Shown: positions 31,094 to 37,549 of the stretch, piece after piece
How positions within the stretch are numbered: position 1 is the stretch's first letter
How the letters are laid out: each line of letters begins with the position of its first letter
Assembly (NCBI RefSeq): GCF_021300615.1
Contig: NZ_JAJTMY010000001.1
Coordinates: 1 to 64,000, forward strand
Reading direction: 5' to 3'
DNA: 64,000 nt
From: Helicobacter anatolicus
GTDB taxonomy: Bacteria; Campylobacterota; Campylobacteria; Campylobacterales; Helicobacteraceae
Notes under the pieces: generated by a model
The model's database searches: none
The model's input: only the letters and a program-made list of their open reading frames with translations
Told to the model about the DNA's origin: nothing
Translations under genes and position numbers: made by a program

Positions 31094-31147
31094 GAGTTTA
31101 TTATAGCCATAATTTGGTTAATAATAACACTTTTAAGAAAAAGTTGA
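31064..31147 (+). CDS. 27-aa hydrophobic peptide, putative type I toxin (copy 1)
   Basis: Encodes a peptide with an acidic start (MNEELVKLF), a hydrophobic core (FIIAIIWLIITLL) and a basic end (RKS). A single short membrane helix is expected. A strong SD, AAAGGAGG at 31049-31056, lies 7 nt before ATG. The SD is held in a leader hairpin (GGCTT with AAGCC outside, CGCTTTT with AAAAGCG inside). Size and topology match membrane-acting type I toxins; I do not recognise the peptide as AapA, Hok, Ldr or TisB. Toxicity is inferred only. Confidence 0.62.
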   Translation: MNEELVKLFLEFIIAIIWLIITLLRKS

Positions 31148-31323
31148 TAAATCCTCTGCTTTTTAGCAGGGGCTAAACTCTTCTAACCTCTAAACTAAAG
31201 CTAAGTAATTTTTATCTTACTTAGCTTTATCTCCCCGCAGGGCACAAAGCCTCTAACTTGCGATAAATTAAAAAATTTTCATAAAATTTTTGAAAATCTC
31301 TTGCATATTTTTAAAAATTTCAT

Positions 31324-31329
31324 TATAAT
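31324..31329 (+). promoter_or_regulatory. Possible outward-facing promoter beside right inverted repeat
   Basis: TATAAT in TTCATTATAATATTACC, pointing right through the hairpin AGCATA/TATGCT (31341-31358) and the right inverted repeat towards the gene at 31520. It lies inside the segment bounded by the repeats, so its target would change if the segment inverted. No -35 is expected in Helicobacter; strength is unknown. Confidence 0.4.
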
Positions 31330-31354
31330 ATTACCCGAAGAGCATATGAAAGTA

Positions 31355-31375
31355 TGCTCCCTGCTTGATGTCTCA
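31355..31375 (-). repeat. 21-bp perfect inverted repeat, right copy (IR-R)
   Basis: Reverse complement of 16562-16582: reads TGCTCCCTG at its left end and GATGTCTCA at its right on the plus strand. Both copies point inwards, like ends of an invertible or transposable segment. No gene starts from this copy in the present orientation. No target duplication is seen next to either copy. Confidence 0.9.
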
Positions 31376-31385
31376 CAAAATTATA
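31373..31385 (-). promoter_or_regulatory. Minus-strand promoter pointing into right inverted repeat
   Basis: TATAAT on the minus strand (31385 to 31380) followed by TTTGTGA, predicted start A31373, just inside the repeat. The 14 bases TTATAATTTTGTGA are identical to those at the relaxase start (39114 to 39101). In the present orientation it would transcribe antisense into cassette 1. After inversion of 16562-31375 it would give a 23-nt leader with the SD GGGAG in front of the first T4SS gene. Confidence 0.6.
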
Positions 31386-31519
31386 AAAAAATAAAATCAT
31401 ATTTCATAAATTTAAAACTTGTTTGTTGCAAAAGCTTTATTTATGCTGTAATAGGCAAGATGAAATTTTTTATTTTTTGATTTTCATAAAATCCTAATCA
31501 CAACCATTAGGAGAACTTT

Positions 31520-32794
31520 ATGAACCCCAAAATATTCTTACAAACTTTTTTACAAACCTATAATCAACTAAAATTTGATGAGAAGAAAGAATTTTTCAAT
31601 TCTTTTATGAGTGAAATGCAAGAAAACTCTTCGCAAGAAAGTTTTATTGAAAGCATTCTTAATACTTTAGAAGAATTTAAAAAAGACTTTGATGCTACAC
31701 AAGATCAAAATATCTTTCAAGATTTTCAAAGTTTTTTAAAAGACTTCAAAGAAGAAGTAAAACAAGAAAATCATCAAGCAGGGGAAGAGTATTTAAATCT
31801 TTTAGAAAAAGAGGTAGGGGAAATAAAATATTCTCTCTCCCTTCCTTCTCCTGAAGAAAAAATTGATTACTATACAGCTACAATCCCACTAGATTGGGGA
31901 AAATTTAATAAAAACTTAGAAGAATGGAAGAATGAGGAAATCAAAAAACCAATCTATAAGCAAGAAAACATCACGAAAACGATCAATATTGATCAAAATA
32001 GCATTAATGTTTTTAATCGTGAAAGTTTTATAGATCATGAACAAATCTTAAAGAGTAAAAACCTTTATGCAAAAAATTTGACAAATCAAGTAAAAAGCAA
32101 CATAAAAAAAGGAACGATCAATTTTTTAGGATTAGATAAAGAAGAAAAAATACTTTTAGAAACCAATGTCCCTCAAGAAAATCTTTTAAAACAATTTCAA
32201 GAAGCACCTCAAAACATCCCCCTTGTCCCTCCAAAAGAAAAAGATATAATCAAAAATCATCAAGCAGGGGAAGAGTTTGTTACAACCTTACAAGAAGAAG
32301 TCTTAGAAGTACATCAAGAAAATAACAAGCAACAAAGCAAAGAGCTAGAATCTAAAAAGCAAAACACCCCACAAAGCCAAGTAAAACCTCAAGAAGAAAA
32401 TGGGGTTAAGATTCCCTGGATTTCGTGGATTGAACAACAAAGAATTGAAAATCATGATTTAAAAATGAGTAAGGCTGATTTTAAAAAAAGATTTTGGCAT
32501 TATGCAAAAAATGGCATGAATGATGATGAATTAAAAATTTTAATCATTCTTGTAAATAAAGAACCATCCAAACTCACAAAAGAGCACAAGCAAATGATTT
32601 CAGAAGGTATTCGCCTCTCACAACATAATACAAAAATTCTCAATCAAGACTTACTTGATATTGCTAAAAAAATCAATTCCAAAGAGAATATAAACATAAC
32701 AAATATAACTAGTAAAACCCCATTAGATAAGGAATTTAAAAAGTCTTTAGAAAAATTTGCAAATAACCAAGAAAAATCACTAAAAAGGGGCTAA
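31520..32794 (+). CDS. Charged protein of unknown function with duplicated NHQAGEE motif
   Basis: 424 aa, helical, very rich in E, K, Q and N. The motif NHQAGEE followed by a hydrophobic-acidic helix occurs twice (about residues 91-107 and 248-264: EEYLNLLEKEVGEI and EEFVTTLQEEVLEV). The region near 300-345 (IPWISWIEQQRIENHDLKMS then FKKRFWHYAKNGM) is the best-ordered part. No family recognised. It is the first gene of the right-half operon with the Toprim protein 1 nt downstream, so a DNA-processing role is possible. AGGAG lies 6 nt before ATG and sits in a small hairpin (CCTAAT/ATTAGG). Confidence 0.7.
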   Translation: MNPKIFLQTFLQTYNQLKFDEKKEFFNSFMSEMQENSSQESFIESILNTLEEFKKDFDATQDQNIFQDFQSFLKDFKEEVKQENHQAGEEYLNLLEKEVGEIKYSLSLPSPEEKIDYYTATIPLDWGKFNKNLEEWKNEEIKKPIYKQENITKTINIDQNSINVFNRESFIDHEQILKSKNLYAKNLTNQVKSNIKKGTINFLGLDKEEKILLETNVPQENLLKQFQEAPQNIPLVPPKEKDIIKNHQAGEEFVTTLQEEVLEVHQENNKQQSKELESKKQNTPQSQVKPQEENGVKIPWISWIEQQRIENHDLKMSKADFKKRFWHYAKNGMNDDELKILIILVNKEPSKLTKEHKQMISEGIRLSQHNTKILNQDLLDIAKKINSKENINITNITSKTPLDKEFKKSLEKFANNQEKSLKRG

Positions 32795-32795
32795 A

Positions 32796-33986
32796 ATGAA
32801 GAAAAGACCCCAAAATATTCCTCTACATTTTGTATTAATGCAAATGGGTTATAAGCCTATGAATATGAATGAAAGAGAAGTTTTAAGATCAAGATGGATT
32901 CCTCTAAAAAATGAGGATTTGAATGAAAAAATCATGGTGGCAATAAAATTTGATGAGAAATTACAAGAGCCTTATTATCTTTATTACAACATGAATGGAG
33001 ATGAAAAAGATCGAGGAAATATTATTAATTTTTGTAAAATGCGAAAAATTAATATTAATCATTTTTTAGCACAACATAGCAAGGCAGATTTTACAGATCT
33101 TGATGTAGAGTATTTAAAAAAAATGCAAATTCCAAAAAGTAGTAAAAAACTTAAGGAAGAATTTGATGAGCTAAACAATGTTGATTTATGCAATGGCTTT
33201 TTAGAAAATAGACAAATCCACCAAAACCTAATAAAAGAATATCAAGACCAAATTAAAACTGATTCCTATCAAAATGTTATTTTTCCTAACTATGTTTTAA
33301 ATGAAATAAAAGCCATGGGAATTAATTATAGATTTGTCAATCTTTGTGGCTTTACAAAAAGGCTAAAAACCCCTTTATTTAAAGATAGTGAGGGAAATTT
33401 AAGAAAAAAACCATTAAAAAACATTCAGGTTGGTAGCAAGGGTTTTGAAATATTAAAGCCAAAAGGAGAGATTAAAAATTTTATCATCACTGAAAGCATT
33501 TTAGATTCCCTCTCCCTTTTGGATTTAAAAAAACTAGATCCACATCATACTTTATTGTGTAGTACAAGTGGAAACTTTGATATAAAGAAAGCAGAAAAGC
33601 TTTTAAAATATTTTGTAGATCTAAAAATACTTTCTCATGAAAGTAATATCTTTTTAGCATTTGACAATGATGAAAATGGCAGAGAATTTTACAAAAAAGT
33701 TGAAAAGTATTTTCAAGAATTAAATATCACTCCTAAACTTTACATTCCCTTTACAAAGGACTGCAATGATGATTTAAGACTATCAAAAATCATTAGCAAT
33801 ATTCCCACAGCACAATCTTTGCAAGATTTTTTAGAAAAAAGCCTAAAAGACTATCAAGAATCTAAAACCAGACGCAATATTATCTTGCAAAAAATCAGAC
33901 AGATTGATAAATACAAGCCTTTAAAAGAGAGTTTTAAAGAGCAATTTAACAATATCGAAAAACACAAAGCTATAAAAAAACTATAA
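32796..33986 (+). CDS. Toprim-domain, primase-like protein
   Basis: 396 aa. The C-terminal half has a Toprim fold: the catalytic glutamate in FIITESILDSLSLL, then LLCSTSGNF, and the acidic motif NIFLAFDNDENGREFYKKV. The N-terminal 100 residues look like a degenerate CHC2-type primase head (DRGNIINFCKMRKIN) without the zinc cysteines. Conjugative elements often carry such proteins to prime complementary-strand synthesis in the recipient. Follows its neighbour by 1 nt, with AAAAGGGG upstream of ATG. Toprim is clear; priming activity is inferred. Confidence 0.75.
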   Translation: MKKRPQNIPLHFVLMQMGYKPMNMNEREVLRSRWIPLKNEDLNEKIMVAIKFDEKLQEPYYLYYNMNGDEKDRGNIINFCKMRKININHFLAQHSKADFTDLDVEYLKKMQIPKSSKKLKEEFDELNNVDLCNGFLENRQIHQNLIKEYQDQIKTDSYQNVIFPNYVLNEIKAMGINYRFVNLCGFTKRLKTPLFKDSEGNLRKKPLKNIQVGSKGFEILKPKGEIKNFIITESILDSLSLLDLKKLDPHHTLLCSTSGNFDIKKAEKLLKYFVDLKILSHESNIFLAFDNDENGREFYKKVEKYFQELNITPKLYIPFTKDCNDDLRLSKIISNIPTAQSLQDFLEKSLKDYQESKTRRNIILQKIRQIDKYKPLKESFKEQFNNIEKHKAIKKL

Positions 33987-33997
33987 GGAGATTTCTC

Positions 33998-35953
33998 ATG
34001 AAAACATTGTTATTTTTAATTCCTCTATTTTTATTCAATACCGCAAACGCTATTACAATCATCACAAGCAAAAAATTTGACATAAGCAAAAAAAGTGGAA
34101 AGATTTATGGGAATATTTTTTTAAATGGAAAAAAACAGGATGCAAAGGGAGTAGGCGTATATACTTGGAATAAATCACGCACACAAGTTTATATTGAACT
34201 GCAAAAAATTTATAAATATGGTATACCCTATGATCTTTCTAGCTTCCCTAGCGTGATTTTAAATCACAAATTCCCATGGATCAATAAAAACAAAAAAATC
34301 ACCCTTGCAGGGGAAGTGGATACAGAAATTGCAAAAATTTTAGAAGTTGATTCTAAAGAATATAAAAAATCTAAAAAAAGCCCCAATAGCTCTAGTAATT
34401 CTTCTTCTAGTAGTAGTGGCAGTTCTTCTAGTAGCTCTCCTTCCTTATCTAGCAATACAGGTGGAATTACTACCCCCACACATGGAAATCAAGGAAGTAA
34501 TGGGGATTTTTATGAAGGAAATACAAACTTTGGCAATGGATATTTTCCTAGTCTAGGAGGATCTAATAATCAAGGAACAAATTATTTGCCCCCAGTAATT
34601 ACTGAAAGCGGAAAGGAAGACTCCTCTTCTAACAATGAACAGCCTCCTGCTTCTTATAGCTCTCAATATTGTAAATCTCCTTATAGAGAGGAAAATGATT
34701 TAATCTTAAGCATTATTGATAAAGGTGGGAATTGTTATGAAATTCCAGCCCTTAGGGATGACACGTTGTGTGGATATCGTTATGATTTTAATAAATCCAT
34801 TGCTATTAAGCAAACACAATTTTATTATATAGATAAAGAAAACCAACAACAAAATGTCGGTGGTTGTGTAGATTTATTTGGCAATGAATATAAATTTAAA
34901 ATGTTTAAAGATGATTCAAAATGCAAACTCCAAAACACATCCAATAAAGGTTATGGTGGAGATTTTACAGAGACCTTTCAAACTCAAATTTTATTTAGAG
35001 GTATTGATGGCACAATCAAAATCGCACAAGATTGTAGTGATTTTCAAAACATCAAAGAAGAATTAATTAATTATGAACAAGAAGGTAATAAAATCAAACG
35101 CTTTGTAAAAAAATACTACATTGATCCAAATACAGGAGAAAAAGTCTATATTAGTAATGGAGTAATATCAAAATATACATTAGAATTAAAAGAATATTCT
35201 TGTGGAGATTGGGAATATAATGATGAAAAACTAGAAGCTTATAGAGCTACACAGCTAAAAGCATTTGATGAATTGCAAGGAGCTTATTATAATGCTACAG
35301 CTTGTGATTATAGTACTGATAAAGGCAAAAGTGGAAAAATTACTATGCCTTATACAAAAATAAGCGATAGGAATTTGGCAGGAAAAACAGAAAAGGGTGA
35401 TCTTAATGGGACTTATACTTTTGAGATTAAAGAAAGAGAACTGACAGGAAAAGAAGAAAGTAGATATCAGGATTGCGGTTGGGGTCGAAGTAAAAGGAGA
35501 TATTACACACACTGGAGTAATGGTAATTTTATCACAAAGGCAAAATGGAGGGTGACTTATAAAACTACAAATTATGGTAATGAAATTATCTACCAACGCC
35601 CAAAACAAGATAATGAAGAAAAACCTACACTTTTATATCTAAGCAAAGCCATTAAAAAAATTGAAAGAAGTGAACCTTTAATAGATATTAATGAAATAGG
35701 TTTGGATAATAATTACATGAAATTTTATGAGGCAAATGAAGGTTATTATAAAGATGAAACCTACAGAACAAGCAAAGATTTTAATGATCTGCAAAAAAAA
35801 TATTACAGAAAAGGCAAAGGAAGTTATTGTCAAGTTTATAATTTTTGGAGTTCAAAAATAGCTGAAGGTAGCCTTAATTGTCGTTCGGTTTTTGGAGTAG
35901 ATAATAATTATTATTGTCCAACCTACAATAATTATCTCATTCCTAACAAATAA
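33998..35953 (+). CDS. Secreted Ser-rich, Cys-containing protein of unknown function
   Basis: 651 aa with a clear signal peptide (MKTLLFLIPLFLFNTANA) and about 90 residues of strand-rich domain (GKIYGNIFLNGKKQDAKGVG). A serine run follows at about 129-150, then a G/N/S/P-rich linker. The C-terminal 400 residues hold scattered cysteines, typical of an oxidised extracytoplasmic fold (CKSPYREEND, DDTLCGYRYDF, GGCVDLFG). No family recognised. The low-complexity linker joining two domains suggests a surface or mating-contact protein. AAGGAG precedes ATG; it closes the 31520-35953 operon. Confidence 0.7.
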   Translation: MKTLLFLIPLFLFNTANAITIITSKKFDISKKSGKIYGNIFLNGKKQDAKGVGVYTWNKSRTQVYIELQKIYKYGIPYDLSSFPSVILNHKFPWINKNKKITLAGEVDTEIAKILEVDSKEYKKSKKSPNSSSNSSSSSSGSSSSSSPSLSSNTGGITTPTHGNQGSNGDFYEGNTNFGNGYFPSLGGSNNQGTNYLPPVITESGKEDSSSNNEQPPASYSSQYCKSPYREENDLILSIIDKGGNCYEIPALRDDTLCGYRYDFNKSIAIKQTQFYYIDKENQQQNVGGCVDLFGNEYKFKMFKDDSKCKLQNTSNKGYGGDFTETFQTQILFRGIDGTIKIAQDCSDFQNIKEELINYEQEGNKIKRFVKKYYIDPNTGEKVYISNGVISKYTLELKEYSCGDWEYNDEKLEAYRATQLKAFDELQGAYYNATACDYSTDKGKSGKITMPYTKISDRNLAGKTEKGDLNGTYTFEIKERELTGKEESRYQDCGWGRSKRRYYTHWSNGNFITKAKWRVTYKTTNYGNEIIYQRPKQDNEEKPTLLYLSKAIKKIERSEPLIDINEIGLDNNYMKFYEANEGYYKDETYRTSKDFNDLQKKYYRKGKGSYCQVYNFWSSKIAEGSLNCRSVFGVDNNYYCPTYNNYLIPNK

Positions 35954-36090
35954 TTTATATCCCTTATAATAACCTATTTTACGAGATTTTTCTCACCATA
36001 AAGCAAAACTTTATGGTGCATAAGGGAGAAAAACGCAAACAAAAATACTTAAAAATGTCGTAATTATGGGACTTTTGGGGGATTTTTTGG

Positions 36091-36103
36091 TATAATGTTA
36101 TCA
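36091..36103 (+). promoter_or_regulatory. Sense promoter of cassette copy 2
   Basis: Extended -10 TGGTATAAT with TATAAT at 36091-36096. The predicted start is A36103, giving an RNA beginning AGAGGTTAG, which is complementary to CTAACCTCT at 36299-36307. Confidence 0.75.
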
Positions 36104-36150
36104 GAGGTTAGCCCATAAGGGTAACCTTATAGGCTTGACTTCACCAATCT

Positions 36151-36212
36151 CGCTTTTGTAACAGAAAAGCGGAAAGGAGGAAGCTATGAAAAGGTTGACC
36201 GAACTTTTTCTA
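36151..36212 (-). ncRNA. Putative antisense RNA to cassette copy 2
   Basis: Minus-strand TATAAT at 36224 to 36219 inside the ORF; predicted start near 36212. The RNA would mask the ATG, SD and leader hairpin. The 3' end is a guess placed at the hairpin. Confidence 0.48.
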
Positions 36213-36266
36213 GAGCTTATTATAGCCATAATTTGGTTAATAATAACACTTTTAAGAAAAAGTTGA
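36186..36266 (+). CDS. 26-aa hydrophobic peptide, putative type I toxin (copy 2)
   Basis: Peptide start MKRLTELFLE differs from copy 1, while the rest (LIIAIIWLIITLLRKS) is almost identical. AAAGGAGG at 36173-36180 lies 5 nt before ATG. The leader hairpin CGCTTTT/AAAAGCG is kept with a different loop, showing selection on structure. It sits just upstream of the outer-membrane protein gene. Toxicity is inferred from architecture. Confidence 0.62.
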   Translation: MKRLTELFLELIIAIIWLIITLLRKS

Positions 36267-36371
36267 TAAATCCCTGCTTTTTAGCAGGGCAACCTTTCCT
36301 AACCTCTAAACCAAGACTTAGTAAAATAGCTAAGTCTTAATTCTACAAATATTTTTTACAGGGAGCAGATT

Positions 36372-37253
36372 ATGAAAAAAATAGCAATATCAATGGTATT
36401 TTTAGGATTAGGAAGTGTTTTTGCAGAAAGTATAGATGAAGAAATCGAGCGTCTAGAAAAAGAAAATAAACTTTTAGAATTAAAGCAAAAACAGCAAGTC
36501 TTGCAAAAAGATCTAGAACAAGGAAGAATTACTAATTCTAACAATACCATTGAAAAACATCTCCCTAAAGACTACACAAAGCAAAAAGAAAAAAATGGAT
36601 TTTTCTTAGGAGTAGAAGCAGAATTAGGAAGTATGGATTATTTAAGATATACAACTAACTCAGAAATCCCTAGCGATGCTTTCAATTATAATGATACTAA
36701 TATTACTTTTAATGGTGGCTTGCTTTTAGGGTATCAACATTACTTCGATGCAAATGCTAAGCACGGAATCAAAGTTTCTAGTCATCTTTATAGTGGTATA
36801 GGGTATGAAATAAATAATTTTATTCAAAAAATTGACTCAAATCAAAGTAAAACCATAGAAACAACCCATTCTTTTATCCCTATTAAATTTGGAGTAGATG
36901 TAAAATATCTTTATGATTTTTTAAATAGAGATAATCATAGTTTAGGATTAAATGCAGGCTTAGGTTATGAAGTGGATTATTATTTAGAAAATTTTTTAAC
37001 AAATAATGCAGGGTTTAGTTATTCCAATAATAATATTTTGGTACAAGGCGTTTATTTTACAATCGGTTTGCACTATCTTTTCAAAAAACACCATCTTTTT
37101 GAAATGAATTATCGTCTTGGTGGTATTTTTGGTTTAATCAATCATCAAAATATAGAACAAATAAATAATGAAAATAATCTTAAATCACAAATCGGGGTTT
37201 ATGATCTTCATACTCAAAGCTATCTTACAATTAGCTATGCTTATAAATTCTAA
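36372..37253 (+). CDS. Helicobacter outer-membrane beta-barrel protein carried by the element
   Basis: 293 aa with signal peptide MKKIAISMVFLGLGSVFA. A short charged coiled coil (residues 20-55, IDEEIERLEKENKLLELKQK) is followed by a barrel domain starting GFFLGVEAELGSMDYL and ending SYLTISYAYKF. The C-terminal phenylalanine and alternating strands are typical of Helicobacter outer-membrane families. The leader has CAGGGAGCA 4 nt before ATG, the same nine bases that end the 21-bp inverted repeat before gene 16586. It is flanked by toxin-like cassettes 2 and 3 in direct orientation. Likely surface cargo (adhesin or exclusion factor); the role is not shown. Confidence 0.78.
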   Translation: MKKIAISMVFLGLGSVFAESIDEEIERLEKENKLLELKQKQQVLQKDLEQGRITNSNNTIEKHLPKDYTKQKEKNGFFLGVEAELGSMDYLRYTTNSEIPSDAFNYNDTNITFNGGLLLGYQHYFDANAKHGIKVSSHLYSGIGYEINNFIQKIDSNQSKTIETTHSFIPIKFGVDVKYLYDFLNRDNHSLGLNAGLGYEVDYYLENFLTNNAGFSYSNNNILVQGVYFTIGLHYLFKKHHLFEMNYRLGGIFGLINHQNIEQINNENNLKSQIGVYDLHTQSYLTISYAYKF

Positions 37254-37347
37254 TCTTTCACCACTAAAAGTGGTGCATAAGGGAGAAAAACGCAAACAAA
37301 AATACTTAAAAATGTCGTAATTATGGGACTTTCAGGGGGATTTTTGG

Positions 37348-37360
37348 TATAATGTTATCA
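37348..37360 (+). promoter_or_regulatory. Sense promoter of cassette copy 3
   Basis: Extended -10 TGGTATAAT with TATAAT at 37348-37353. The predicted start is A37360, RNA beginning AGAGGTTGCC. The first seven bases can pair with AACCTCT at 37535-37541. Confidence 0.75.
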
Positions 37361-37367
37361 GAGGTTG

Positions 37368-37449
37368 CCTTAAGAGGTTGCAGCCTCTTAAGGTTGCCTA
37401 CTTCATGAAAGGAGGCGAACTTATGAAAGAGTTTATCCAATTGCTCTTA
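37368..37449 (-). ncRNA. Putative antisense RNA to cassette copy 3
   Basis: Minus-strand TATAAT at 37461 to 37456 inside the ORF (flanks differ from copies 1 and 2); predicted start near 37449. The RNA would cover the SD and run into the strong leader stem 37368-37393, where the 3' end is placed as a guess. Confidence 0.45.
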
Positions 37450-37536
37450 AGACTTATTATAGTCATAATTTGGTTAATAATAACACTTAAAAAGTTGATA
37501 AATCCCTGCTTTTTAGCAGGGGCTAAACTCTTCTAA
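37423..37536 (+). CDS. 37-aa variant of the hydrophobic peptide (copy 3, altered C-terminus)
   Basis: Starts MKEFIQLLLRLIIVIIWLII and is then shifted: 5 nt are missing relative to copies 1 and 2 at the RKS end. The frame therefore runs through the hairpin (TLKKLINPCFLAGAKLF) and stops at 37534-37536. AAAGGAGG at 37408-37415 lies 7 nt before ATG and can pair with CCT/CTTC just upstream. The copy is either degraded or an extended toxin; promoter, antisense TATAAT and end pairing are all kept. Confidence 0.55.
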   Translation: MKEFIQLLLRLIIVIIWLIITLKKLINPCFLAGAKLF

Positions 37537-37549
37537 CCTCTAAACTAAG

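Larger units (their letters stand above)
30871..31229 (+). repeat. Toxin-like cassette, copy 1
   Basis: First of three related blocks (others at 35994-36338 and 37259-37578). The most conserved parts are the about 85 bp from CATAAGGG to the promoter and mRNA start, the ORF core and the CCTGC/GCAGG hairpin. It ends in a hairpin ACTAAGTAA-type stem (31199-31228 region) that shares the core CTAAGTAATTTTTATC with copy 3. Flanking DNA is unrelated between copies. Confidence 0.85.
35994..36338 (+). repeat. Toxin-like cassette, copy 2
   Basis: Begins with a perfect hairpin CACCATAAAG/CTTTATGGTG (35994-36018), then the shared CATAAGGG-to-promoter block, the ORF, CCCTGC/GCAGGG (36272-36289) and a closing hairpin AAGACTTAG/CTAAGTCTT (36313-36338). 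The closing hairpin has a different loop from copies 1 and 3, but keeps the stem. Confidence 0.85.

Noticed and set aside
16556-31381. Transposon-style target duplication next to the 21-bp repeats
   Set aside because: Flanks GAAAGC (left) and CAAAAT (right) do not match, so simple transposition of the segment is not supported.
37286-37340. Shared 85-bp block before cassettes as an insertion sequence end
   Set aside because: No transposase, no terminal inverted repeats and no target duplications around the cassettes.
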